Part shown: piece by piece, positions 1-10,883 of the stretch
How positions within the stretch are numbered: position 1 is the first letter of the stretch
Layout of the letters: each line of letters starts with the position of its first letter
From: Escallonia rubra
Taxonomy: Eukaryota > Streptophyta > Magnoliopsida > Escalloniales > Escalloniaceae
Length of the DNA: 64,000 nt
Assembly: GCA_033065855.1 (NCBI GenBank)
Contig: JAVXUO010001354.1
Span: forward strand, 1-64,000
Reading direction: 5' to 3'
The notes under the pieces: model-generated
The model's input: the letters and a program-made list of their open reading frames with translations, nothing else
Database searches by the model: none
What the model was told of the DNA's origin: nothing
Program-made: the position numbers and the translations under genes

Positions 1-208
1 TCACATGAGGAACAGTTGGGAGGCCGGTTCAATATTTCTGGATATCAAATTCCAAACAGACTATAAAGTCATCCTACTTCCACTACTCATTTTTTTGGTT
101 ATGTAGCATTTGGTCTTATGTGGCTTTAATAAACTATTTAATTGCATATTAAACAGAAAGTTTAGAGATGAATCTTTGTAATTATGCACTTGACTTCCAT
201 GTTAAATT

Positions 209-1173
209 TGTTGGAATTGTTGCAAGAAACAGGCAAGAACAACTCCTAAAATGTAATATAAAACAGCTGGCTGAGGCGCGGACTAGGTCGCTCTCTTAAG
301 ACGATTCGCGCCCCTTCGGAGAATTACCACCGGTGCAGCAAGGTTATTAACGCGTCGCCTCCGGGATACAACAGCCCAGCTTTCACTGTTGCTTCACTCG
401 TAATTCTGCACAAACGAATGAAGCAGAAGCTTCACTCGATACCTTACCAAAATGCCCACAAGTCTAAGTGTTTAGAAATCAGAAAAGAGAGTTTGAGAGT
501 TGTGTGTTGAAAAGTGAGGAAGATATCTCCTTTTATAGGTGAAGAAAAATAGCTGTTGGAAATCTGTTACAAAAAATAAATCCAAAATTTATTTCAGAAA
601 TAAAGTGCTGCAATAAAAAATATGACTGTTGCCCAACAGCTATATTTTGCAGAATAAATAGACATGCTATAGTCCCATATGAGCCTCCTTTTATAGGTGA
701 AGAAAAATAGCTGTTGGAAATCTGTTACAAAAAATAAATCCAAAATTTATTTCAGAAATAAAGTGCTGCAATAAAAAATATGACTGTTGCCCAACAGCTA
801 TATTATGCAGAATAAATAGACATGCTATAGTCCCATATGAGCTTCGGGGAGGCCGGAATGCTGCCACAGAGCACCCGTAAATTATAGAAACTCTCCCCCA
901 CTTGTCCTTCCCCCCTTGCGCGTGCGAGTCTTAAACTCAAGCGCATCTTACTTAAAGGCCAAGGAGTGTCACTTTATATACTCCTTAAAGTTCTTTACAA
1001 TGGCCAATGTGGGACAAAAACTTTCCAAAAGTTTAAGTATGTAAGAAAATTTTCCACTTGCCATTTTCAAGCAATGTGGGACTAAAGCACTTTATGATTT
1101 TATTCAAAACTTCAATGTTTTCTCAAAACCAATCTTGAAAACAAAGAGAATTTTTTGTTAAAATACTCCAACA
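209..1173 (-). repeat. Probable copia-type LTR (3' LTR of a minus-strand element)
   Basis: The block begins TGTTGGA and ends TCCAACA, a 7-bp inverted terminal repeat of the TG...CA type. A decayed copia RNase H coding fragment on the minus strand lies just beyond it at 1320-1415, which is where a 3' LTR is expected. A sequence with the same start and the same early GAGGCGCG block recurs at 3420. A 5-bp target duplication was not confirmed. Calling it an LTR is inference from termini and position. Confidence 0.5.
527..842. repeat. Two tandem copies of a 158-bp unit inside the LTR
   Basis: The unit at 527-684 is repeated at 685-842 with almost no differences (for example TTTTGCAG against TTATGCAG). 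Each unit holds the short inverted pair TAGCTGTTGG / CCAACAGCTA. The near-identity means the duplication is recent relative to the decayed pol remnant next to it. Confidence 0.85.
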
Positions 1174-1900
1174 GAATTTGTGGTAAGTGGGTGCTAATTT
1201 GCAAAGTTCCCTCTTAGCTTTGATCTTTGCTCATCACACCAAGTTTTTATCGATATTTAAAAACGTTCGTTGTCCTTTTTACATGTTAATTGGATAAAGA
1301 GTGGTATTGCCTTTATGATTTTTCTCCGAGATAAAGTGACGGTGCACGTCAACATGCTTTGTACGAGCTTGAAATACTTAATTTTTTGCTAGATATATTG
1401 CACTCTCGATGTCAGAGTACATGCCACAAGGATAACGTAATGGTGCTTAGTGCCGTGCATAACGTGCGTAAGCCAATCACATTCTTGTACATTCATATTT
1501 GCTACTCAAACTCTGCTTACCTAATCAAAGGAAAAATCGAATGTTGTTTGTTATTGCACCAAAATTCTACTCCTTAATTTACGTTAAATTCGTAAACAGT
1601 AGTGGACTTTCGTGTCGATACACGACCACCACATATAGGATCCAACTTTCTGATGTGCATAATCAACTGTTCCATGACCGAATTGCATAATTTGTCAAAC
1701 TGCTTCCAAAAGCGACTTCTTTAGACCTTACATCACCTTGCTAACGACCCCAACCAATAGATATTTTTGGCCTTGTAGTGGATTTGTGTGACGAACTTTT
1801 AGACCGATTTGATCGTACATGGTTGTGCACTCATAGTTGGTCCCCCAAATAGCATTCAGTTTCATGAGTATGTTCATGACTTCTGTTTTTACTTTTGTTA
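1174..1900 (-). pseudogene. Decayed Ty1/copia pol 3' end (RNase H region)
   Basis: On the minus strand about 1415-1320 reads as a copia RNase H tail: an SAIYLAKN block, then an in-frame stop, then an ARTKHVDV..HFI block. The family normally reads SAI.LAKNPVFH.RTKHID...HFIRE. The rest of the interval gives only scattered similarity and many stops, and no integrase or reverse transcriptase is recognisable. It is a dead 3' remnant belonging to the adjacent LTR. Confidence 0.55.
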
Positions 1901-3419
1901 ACGTCGAAGATGGTCAGTGAAATCACCAGATGTGGCCGGAGATCTCGCCGGCGGTGGCCAGAAATCTCGAGATTGGCGGTGGTTGCAGATTCCTTATTGG
2001 AAGCTGGGTAAAATTACAGTGCGAAGGTCTTCTTGCTAGGATTCTCTTTTATCAAAGAGTGATGACGACTGTCATTAAAGGTGTTGGTTTAGGGAGTGGG
2101 TGTAAGAGTTGTTCCAGGCGCAAGGGCAAGCGTGCGGTTTTTAGATTACTTTAGTCCGAATCATGCTTTGGGGGGGGAACATGGGAATTAACAGGGGATA
2201 GGAGTATTCAAATACCAACATTTAATACCACTTCCAACAATAAAAATAAAGTATGGTTTTAAAAATAAGATAGTTTCAATGAGTTCGACCAATATAGGGA
2301 TTATTTTTTCAAATCTTTTCAATGAGACTGGTTTGGGGTTGCAATATAAAGTGAAGTGACGAGTTTCCTTATTTAGACAACCAAACTTCAACAGATTGAT
2401 AGGTTGCTAGTTAGCCATGTGTTTTGTGCAACAGCTTTCAGAGTTAATTTTATTGGTAAAAGCGATAGTTTTAATAACAAATTATTAGTTTTTATATTTT
2501 AGTCTTAAAAAAAAGTGTTTTGACTTGAAAAGACAAAAATGATAAAAATATTAAAAGAAAATCAACAGTCCACGTAAGAAAGAAAAATCTCGGTTCACAT
2601 TGCGCCTATTTGGGCGCAAACGCGCCTAGCGCCTTACGCGGCAAAGGCGCGCGCCTTATTGAACGCGTGCCTAGCCTAGGCGAGGCTTTTAGCGCGCCTT
2701 TTCTACCTCTCTACCTCTAGACGGACGAAGTGCTTGAACTCATCATGTTATTTCCTCTCAAATCCTCGTGAAAGGCTTCATTCATCTCAGTTGCAAACAA
2801 GATGAGATCATCCGCGTTCATTCATACGTTCCACAAACAAACAAGATGCAGAAGGTGCTATGTTCATTCATGCTTCAGCTCATATAAAGCTTTTCTGAAC
2901 TCACAAATGTAGCGTGGCTTTGGACGATCCTTGAAACCTCGTGAGTTATGACTGCTCCATATAGATTTATCTTTTAGTTTCTCGATCTATGTGAAGATGC
3001 ATTGTTAACTTCTACTTGCCAATTAGCTTTTATTCCTTGCTGCCATAGCGGTCAATACGCGCTTTACAAATCCAAACTTGAAGCTCCATTTGACTCTTTT
3101 AATGCATGGCCATTTAGTCCAACTCAACAGAGAAAGGGCAGTACCCCTACTTACATTCCATGTGGATATTTGGGCACGGATGCATTAGTTGCAACTTTAA
3201 CTTACAATAACTTTATCTTGAGCTGTGAACAAAAGTAAAAATTTGAAAATACAAATATTTCTTTACGAGACAAGTTACTCACCCAATTGACGTCAAAGAC
3301 TTTATTTTAAAACCTTTAAACGTTGGACCTGAGCGTTTAAAACTTTTACAAGAGCGACCGTAGTAAGAGTTTAACAAGGCTATTACTCAGAGAAAAAATA
3401 CTCATCTGAATGCACTAAG
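1901..3419. other. Gene-free interval, unassigned
   Basis: No coding region was recognised. At 2600-2700 there is a GC-rich patch built on GCGCC/GGCGC words (GCGCCTA, GGCGCG and similar), unlike the AT-rich surroundings and probably a TE fragment. Short open frames here have no recognisable domain. Confidence 0.4.
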
Positions 3420-4085
3420 TGTTGGAGATTGATGGAAACAAGATTACAATAAAGATTTTGAGGCGCGTAATCACTATGTTTAAGAGTTTATTTATCCCGA
3501 CTCGTAATCGAGTTTGCTAATGGAGTAAAGACAAATAAACCTCTAGGATATAACAAAATCTCGGTAGACATATGCAAACGACAAACTTAAAGATCTCCCT
3601 TTGAATTCTTCTCAAAGTGGTGCAAGTCTCAGAACTGTTACATAAAGGAGAATGTTTCAAAATTGCAAGTGTTTTGAAAAAACAGAATCACCCTGCATTT
3701 ATGAAACATGAAAATGCACAAACTCAAATGTTGGGATAAAAAGTTGTTACAGTTATAATTACCAAAAATCTTTTGAAATAAAGTAGGACAAGTTAAGTCA
3801 AGTTTATTAGTCAAGCCTTTCGGTAAAATTTATTCTTTTCAAAATAAAAGTATTTTTAAAAAAGTAATCACGTCTTTTCTCGTGCATAATAAACTGCGGC
3901 TAATTTCGCTCACCCTTACGTGAGTACCACTAAATCTAGTACACTATGATCTTGTTACTCCACTAAATACATTATTATAGAAGTATCTTTTCAATTATAA
4001 ATTCTTTTTCAAAACTCATTTTCTAATAACGTAGGACCAAGGAGTTTGAATCTTTTCAAGCAAACTCCTCAAATTACCTAACAAA
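3420..4085 (-). repeat. Probable diverged second LTR of the same family
   Basis: It starts TGTTGGAGATTGATGG, like the LTR start at 209 (TGTTGGAATTGTTGC), and keeps the same order of landmarks: a GAGGCGCG block, a CTAGGATATAACA-like block matching CCGGGATACAACA, and a GTAGGACCAAGGAGT-like tail. The right boundary is approximate. It may be the other LTR of one decayed copia insertion or a separate solo LTR. Confidence 0.3.
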
Positions 4086-7000
4086 GCACGTGCCACCGGT
4101 AGCGGCTCGTTTTCTCACTTCTTGTAAACTACTAAATGATGTCATAATTGTGTTTAGTCATTTTCCTATAACCGAGGTACGATTTTAGGTTAATATTCTA
4201 GCACGTACACTCACACGTGTGGTGGGGACATCAAACAGCAGCTTTAGTACGGAAGATACGAATATGAGCCGTTCGATGACCGGCTCATCGTAGAGAATCT
4301 TCGGTTTGTGGCCGTTGGATTGCGCGGGGATCCGAGACCGGAAGGATACACGTGTCGAAGTCCGTAAAAAATGTGGAAAAGATGAGGAAGCAAAAAACGA
4401 CAAAAAAGACAGTAACCCGATTGAAAAAGCCGAATTAAAGGCCAAAAAAGCCAAAACAAATGAGAGGGAGGAGAACAATGATGACATCGGGTTAATTTTT
4501 TTTTAACCCTAGTTAGAGTAGCCGACTAGGTGATGTGGCACATGAAAGTGACAGCCAAATGGCGACATGTTAACGATTTTGTTGACGGACGTTATTATGG
4601 GTTTTGACTATTGACCTGGGCAAGACCAGTCCACAAACTTGTAGCTAAAGCTTTTCTTTTACTTTGCAAAAATCAATAGAAATGTAGCTATAGGTGTAAA
4701 TTTAATGCATTTTAGCACTTTAAAGTCTATATTAAGGAAAATAGTGAAAGAAAATTCTTGACGGTAAGATTTGCAAGTACGAATAGATTCAAGAAAGGCA
4801 TCGAATGAATTCAATGGCGAAACAGCGTTTTAAAATAAAAATATTTAAAACTCAAGTCTAACTGAGTCATTTCGTTCAAAATCTAACCGAGTCCTTCCTT
4901 AGTTGAGCTTGGAGTCTGAATAATACGGTGATGTCTTTTGTGTTGATTCTGCGAGATCTGTATCTGACTCATATGACCTTTAAGAAAACCTTCCGTCCAA
5001 ACGTTTTTTTGTGATTGTTGAGACATAATGTTAGAGAATTAAATACCAAAGAAAGGAAAAAAATAACAAAATCTCATTTGTTCATCCTCTCATTTTATTA
5101 AGTATATAATAATAATAATAGTTGCGGAACAAATTTAGTAGACGTATGTTAGCTAGATATAAGTTGAAATGTTCGAAGGGCAAGAGAGCTTAGGAGTAAA
5201 AAGCTGGGAAATTCTTTTAGAAAAAAAAAAAAGGTCAAAATGCTCAAACAAATTTGTTTAGTTTCCTTTTAATTTCTTGCCAAACCGCATATGGTTACCA
5301 TTTCGTTGTTTTCTTTTTTATGTGTTTCAGAATGCGAAAAACGATTCTTTTAAGGGAAAAAAACACACACATGTTGCCTTGTTTAATGTTTTAAGAACTG
5401 TGAAAACAACTCTATGTTGTCATAATATCATTTTCCAACACATTTACATGTTTGAATGTGTTGGATGATTGCAATGAAATATTTCAAAAAGTTGGTAAAT
5501 AATATTTAAAATTTATTTTTGTAAACCTAGAATTTGAAAAAGGTAATCGAACGAAAGATACTTGGTTCAGAAAAAAATAAAACCGTGAAAAAGTAACCAA
5601 ACAAAGGGACTTCAAAGGTCTTGCTCAAATCCACTTAGATTCTAGGCGATAAACATGTTTGGAAAAAATGGACTTAATATAATGCAACGAAGTGATCTTC
5701 GATACTGCATATAGCAACTAAGTCCAAAAATAATAATAATAAAAATTATAAAATTGTAAAAACATAGTAAATATCGTAATGTAATGGAGAATCAATCAGA
5801 CAGAATAACCAGTATGTCCATGTCAAGTTGAATAGAAAGGTTAAATATTGTCAAATTTCTTAAATTAAGTAGATGTTTTCTAGACACTTTTCACGTCTAA
5901 AATAATGCAATTAGGTGTGTTGGTTGAGAAACGTTTAAAAAGTATCATAATTAATTAAGTTTTTGTCTTGTTTATGCTAACCAGATTACCGGACTATTAA
6001 TTAAAGGTAAGGACATATATATCACTTTCAATTTGTGATGAAGTACAATACGTTAAGGGAGGAATTAATGCAAAGGAATGACCTACATATCTATTGTTGT
6101 ATATATTGCTTCATAACTATGTAGTTCACTTGAATGAAGCTCTCTTCTTGAAAGATAATGTTAGTCGCAATTTCAATTGGCGACAAGAGAAAATAGTTAT
6201 TTAACTCTAAATTTGAACGAGCATACTTCTCATCTCTTAGTGTCGATTGAAGACGGAATTTTAGAACGTCTAGCCGCAATAGTTAAGCTGACAAGCGTAA
6301 GGGAGAGTTAGAATTCTCCTTTTCAACTAAGATTATTTATGAAACGTTGTAAGATCTCGTGCATAATAAGAGTGCTTGAGGAAAAAACACGGTCAACACA
6401 TATAAGATCACTCCCAATGTCTAGTTGATACGAGTGGACTCTAATCAGTTCTAATTCGTCAACTGTCACTTTGTTTGTCCGTTCTCTAAATTACCAGCTC
6501 TCTTATCTTCGTTTATCATTACCCGACAAGGTTCACATGGACAACACAAATTTTCATTTGGAGTCTCATTTGATAGGAATACTTTTTGCAAACTATTTTC
6601 TCTGTTGTTTTTTCTTCGGTGATGTCTATGATATTACTATAGGATGCTTAAAGCTGTGATGGTAAGATCATTAAGATAGAGTGTGTGTGTGTGTGTTCTT
6701 TTTTTCTTTTGATAGTAGAATTATATGCATATGGCAAAAGACCGCGACTACAAAATTAAGCAGGAAAAAAAGAAAAGATATACATAGATAATATTCCCAT
6801 CTGGTGAGCTCCAACAATAAAAAAGAAGCCAGTCAATAATTTATTGTTGACATTATGTACTTCCCCACACTTTATTTATGAAAATTTTTCTTTTGAACTA
6901 TTATTTGAAAGAAAAATTTCGACTGCTATTCAAGTTATAGAAAAAAAAGCTTTAATGGTCAATAGATATAGCTAGTGATAATAAAAAAATACTGCTAAAA

Positions 7001-8035
7001 ATTCTTACTTAAAATATTAATAAAAATATTACTAATTATATAATACGATTATTAATGATCTCTATTGGAGGACAACCGTAAATGTTTTTCCTTATTTGAT
7101 AAAAACTAAAAAATGGTCTCGTGAAGTCAGTCAAAACCAACCACCACAAAGCAAACCACTGAGTGTGGTTAAGAACCGTGGCCGTTAAGTCAGTCAGTTT
7201 TCAATTGGAATTGAATTCATGATTAAAAGAAATGGGTCAAGTCTGTCAGTCATCACAGAGTAGTGTGGGGCCCGTCGTTGTCGCCTTGTGACGAATCATC
7301 ACCTCCAAAAGTAAAAAGCACAAACTGAAAGGATACCCTTTTTCAGGAAAAAAATATAATTACCCCGTTTTTTCTTGTTCACATAAACTTTTTGTGTACA
7401 CATGTCCTTGTATACACGTATTAATACCTATTCTTTAAGACTAATTCATCTGAAAATCAGTAATACGTAAATCATCGTCTCAAACTAAGATCGATCGATA
7501 ATCCGAACAGATAGATTTGAAGTTCTCATGTCCCATAAAGTTAACTCTTTGTGCACTCTTTTAACTCATGTTATTAACTCTTATCGAGTCGAGTGAACCT
7601 AATATAATACTAGCAAGTTTGTCTTTGATAGTGTGATAAGATTAACTACAATAAATTTTTTTTTTATTGCTTTTACACACATAATACAAGTAGGTTAAGA
7701 GATTATTTCTAAAGTTTCTTGTTGAAGTCATATTTGACCGCTAACATTTATTCGTTCTAATCGACCAATTTATCAAAAGAAATAGTCTCACCGTATAATT
7801 AACGTAGTTACAAAAAACAATGGATTTATTCTATTTCTAAAAGAACTTTTGATAGAAAAAGTAATTACTTGACGCGTTACACTATCATGATATCTGTTTT
7901 CGAATATTTTAATCAAACGCGTGAAGTAACATTTCCTTTATTCATTCTAATAGGCCAATTTGTCAATGCTATATACACGTAAAGTTTGAATATCAATTTT
8001 CAGAATATATACACGTATATTGGTCAAATACTGTG
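4086..8035. other. Gene-free AT-rich interval upstream of the FLZ gene
   Basis: No gene or intact TE was recognised. The interval holds short simple repeats (an ATA run near 5108, a GT run near 6681) and scattered A/T tracts. Small open frames at 4185-4506, 5277-5468, 6091-6279 and 6471-6659 lack domain features, and those at 4185-4506 overlap each other on both strands. The last few hundred bases are presumably promoter of the gene starting near 8.05 kb, but no clear TATA box was assigned. Confidence 0.4.
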
Positions 8036-8039
8036 TACA

Positions 8040-8132
8040 ATACGTAACAAATTTCAGGAGAGAGAGAGTGTGAGTGACTGAGTGAGGAGTATCTGAGAAG
8101 CTCACTGGTTCTCTGATTTTGATGCATGTAAT

Positions 8133-8176
<44 letters not shown>

Positions 8177-9091
8177 TGCACAAGTTTCACACCGATTGAG
8201 GGAGAGAGAAGAGAGGGGGGTTTGTTTATTTTTACTGCATTTGGGGGCATTACTCCTCTCAAAACACCATCCCTCTGAAGCTTCCGGAGGAGAAAAACCA
8301 GGTGGGTTCTTTTTTCTCCCGTCTCTCTTTCTCAGATTTCATTCCTTATTCCCCACTGCACTCTATGTGATTCAATGATGCATTCATCTGAAGTTTTTTT
8401 CCGGGGTTTTGGACACTCAGTAAGGTTTATCAATTTTGTTTTTGCATTTGATTGTTTTTCTGATTGATCTTTCGCTAAATGCAGCTTTTCTCTTTTGGGT
8501 TTTTGTTCCTTTCCGATTAATGCGTTTTACTGTGCATCTGTGAGGTGTATTTGTTGTTTATTCATCATTGAGCGGAAAAAGGGTTTTCTATTTGGGATTT
8601 TCATCACTCGGAAATTAGTTTGGTAAACATTTTGATGATCTTAAGCGATCGTTTGTTGGCATTTGGGATTTGGGCGTTTATGAATTTGATTAAGGCATTG
8701 TTTCTTAGTCTGTAACTTTAGAGTTTAGACCCAGAGTTCTATTTTTTGTTTGATTATTCATCTGGGTGTTTTGGTGCTTTGGTTGTTTGAATAGGGTCAA
8801 TATATAGCTCATCTGGGTCTGTAAACCTTCGATCAGTTCTATTGTCTTGACTTTGAAGCGCATGAACAATCTTTATTTTTTGCATTATTATTTCCATCAT
8901 AGGCTGTTTGCTTGTGTACCTAATAGTTAATACCTGCTGGTATTTGAAGTTCTGCTTGGATTAATGCAGCTCAAGATAGTATAATACCAGCAATTAATAT
9001 ATTTATGATTTTCATGAATACTTCAAATATTTGTGATTTTGATACAAATTGGGGATTTTGTTGCCTACTGCAGATTTGAGTTTTTGTGATA
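8040..9091 (+). promoter_or_regulatory. Inferred 5' leader with a 772-bp leader intron
   Basis: A splice donor CCAG|GTGGGT at 8301/8302 and an acceptor CTACTGCAG ending at 9073 frame an intron of T-rich plant character (8302-9073). The second leader segment, 9074-9091, runs straight into the ATG at 9092. Leader introns are usual in this gene family. The transcription start is not visible and is placed only roughly. Confidence 0.5.
8136..8173. repeat. (GA)n microsatellite in the FLZ gene leader
   Basis: An uninterrupted GA run just upstream of the inferred leader splice donor, flanked by further GA-rich words at 8057-8070 and 8199-8215. GA/CT tracts are common in plant 5' leaders. It makes several overlapping Leu/Ser open frames on the minus strand that are not genes. 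Confidence 0.85.
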
Positions 9092-10404
9092 ATGCTGAAG
9101 AAGAGAACCAGATCAAATCAGAAAGATCAAAACATGGGTCATCCAATGTCTGATGCTGTTTCAGAGTCCTATTCTCCTTCTGATGCTTTGGGGCAGAAAC
9201 AAAAGACCAGTTCTTTTTTCAATGTCTCTGGTGTGTTTGTTGGGTTCAGTCCCAAGGGTTCAGAATCTGATTCAGTTAGAAGCCCCACTTCTCCTTTAGA
9301 CTTCAGGGTGTTTCCAAATCTAGGTAAACCTTTTAGGTCCAATAAGTCATCCAATGAGGGGCACCAGAAGAGCTGGGATTGCAGTAAAGTAGGCCTGGGC
9401 ATATTAGATTGCCTTGATGACGAGACCAGTCAATCGGGGAAGGTTCTACGATCATCAGATAGTAAGAATATTCTTTTTGGACCCCAGATGAGGATTAAAA
9501 GTCCTAATATACAAAGTAGTTTCAATTCTTTTGAGGCACCTAAGTCACTGCCTAAAAATCGTGCAAATTTTCCTTGTGCCCAGGCTAAACCGTCTGGTGT
9601 TGTATTTGAAATTGGAGAAGCTCCATTAGAATCCGAATCATTTGGAAAAATCCAGTCTTATTCACTGGATTCTGGAACTTCTCGGCCAAAATTTGCTAAT
9701 CTAACATTCCGTATGGCCAACTCGAGTTCTGGGGGTTTTTCTGTAGAAAATGGTAGAGACTCAATGATTTCACCTTCTCAGTTCACAAGAGGAAGCCCAA
9801 AGTTGAGCAGTTCATTGGGTACAAAGCTGAATCCTGCTGCAGTATCCATTGGCTCTGTTACCGATTTTGTTGGATCTCTCTCATCAAGGGAGATTGAGCT
9901 TTCCGAGGATTATACTTGCGTTATAACACATGGCCCCAACCCAAAAACAACTCATATTTTTGGTGATTGCATTTTAGAAGGTCACAGCAATGAGTTTGCC
10001 CATATCTCTGAGAAAAAAGAGCAGGAGTTGCCATTGACTTTAACTCCGGCAGTTGACTGCTCTGAAGATCCTGCTCCATATCCTTCTGATGATTTCTTGA
10101 GCTTCTGCTACTCTTGCAAGAAAAAATTGGAGGGGGAAGATATTTACATGTACAGGTATGCCACACTTTACTATTACTATTACGTTGTTTGGTTCATTGT
10201 TGCATTTCAGGAGTTTGAAATTTGAGTTTGGGTTGTTTGTTATCGTGCAGAGGTGAGAAGGCATTTTGTAGTTGGAGTTGCCGTGCAGAGGAGATTTTGT
10301 TCGAGGAAGCAATAGAGAAAACCAACAATGACTCTTCCATGACCTCTCTTCAGACTAACAGCTGCGAGGAACTTTTTGAGACCAGCATGTCCGTCGGCAC
10401 ATAA
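9092..10404 (+). CDS. FLZ: FLZ-type (FCS-like zinc finger) protein
   Basis: Two exons, 9092-10155 and 10251-10404, encode about 405 residues. The donor is TACAG|GTATGC and the acceptor GTGCAG|AGG; the split Arg codon joins the two halves of the zinc finger. The FLZ domain (about 335-375) has Cys339, Cys342, Cys361 and Cys365, with the diagnostic FCSWSCR stretch. The long N-terminal part is Ser/Pro-rich and low in order, with conserved-looking blocks such as FFNVSGVFVGFSP and FRVFPNLGKPF. FLZ proteins are plant-specific adaptors that bind SnRK1 kinase subunits in energy and nutrient signalling; that role is family knowledge. The ATG at 9092 is chosen because the open frame upstream starts only at a GTG (9086). 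The gene converges on the PPR gene, with about 480 bp between stop codons. Confidence 0.88.
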
Positions 10405-10883
10405 AGGAGCTGTGATTGCACTGCCTTAGCCACTATGCCCATGATTGATGAAAATATCACATAGGTAGACACGCCTGATCATCTGTTTACCAAGAGCTGT
10501 TTATGTTCATCTGTTTTAGCAGCCATGGGTGATCATTGTGTACATTGTTCCTTATGCTGAGTATGTTTCATCTTTCATGGTCTTAGTGGGTAATGGCCGC
10601 AACCGGCCAGTTTTGCTTGACATAAGTGCGACATTAATATATAGTATAATCTTAGACTCAACGTGGCGTTCAATGACTAGTGTGGTAGCTGATATCCTGG
10701 CTCCCCATTTTATTTTTGACCTATTCACTCTTGGCAGGAGTTGATGTATAAGCCTCCATATTCGAGATCTTGAATGAATATAATCTACTTTTTTATGCAT
10801 CCTGATTTATGCCCCTTACTTTCTGATGACAAGTTGAACTACTTAATCCTTTTTTTGTTTACTTTATAAGCAGAAAACTCGTT
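10405..10883. other. Shared 3' flanks of the convergent FLZ and PPR genes
   Basis: Non-coding spacer between two convergent stop codons. It should hold the 3' UTRs and polyadenylation sites of both genes; AATGAATATAAT near 10772 is a plausible plus-strand polyadenylation region. No separate gene is seen. Confidence 0.5.

Noticed and set aside
7947-8378. Ser/Leu-rich open frames around the GA repeat
   Set aside because: Low-complexity readings of the microsatellite in the FLZ gene leader.
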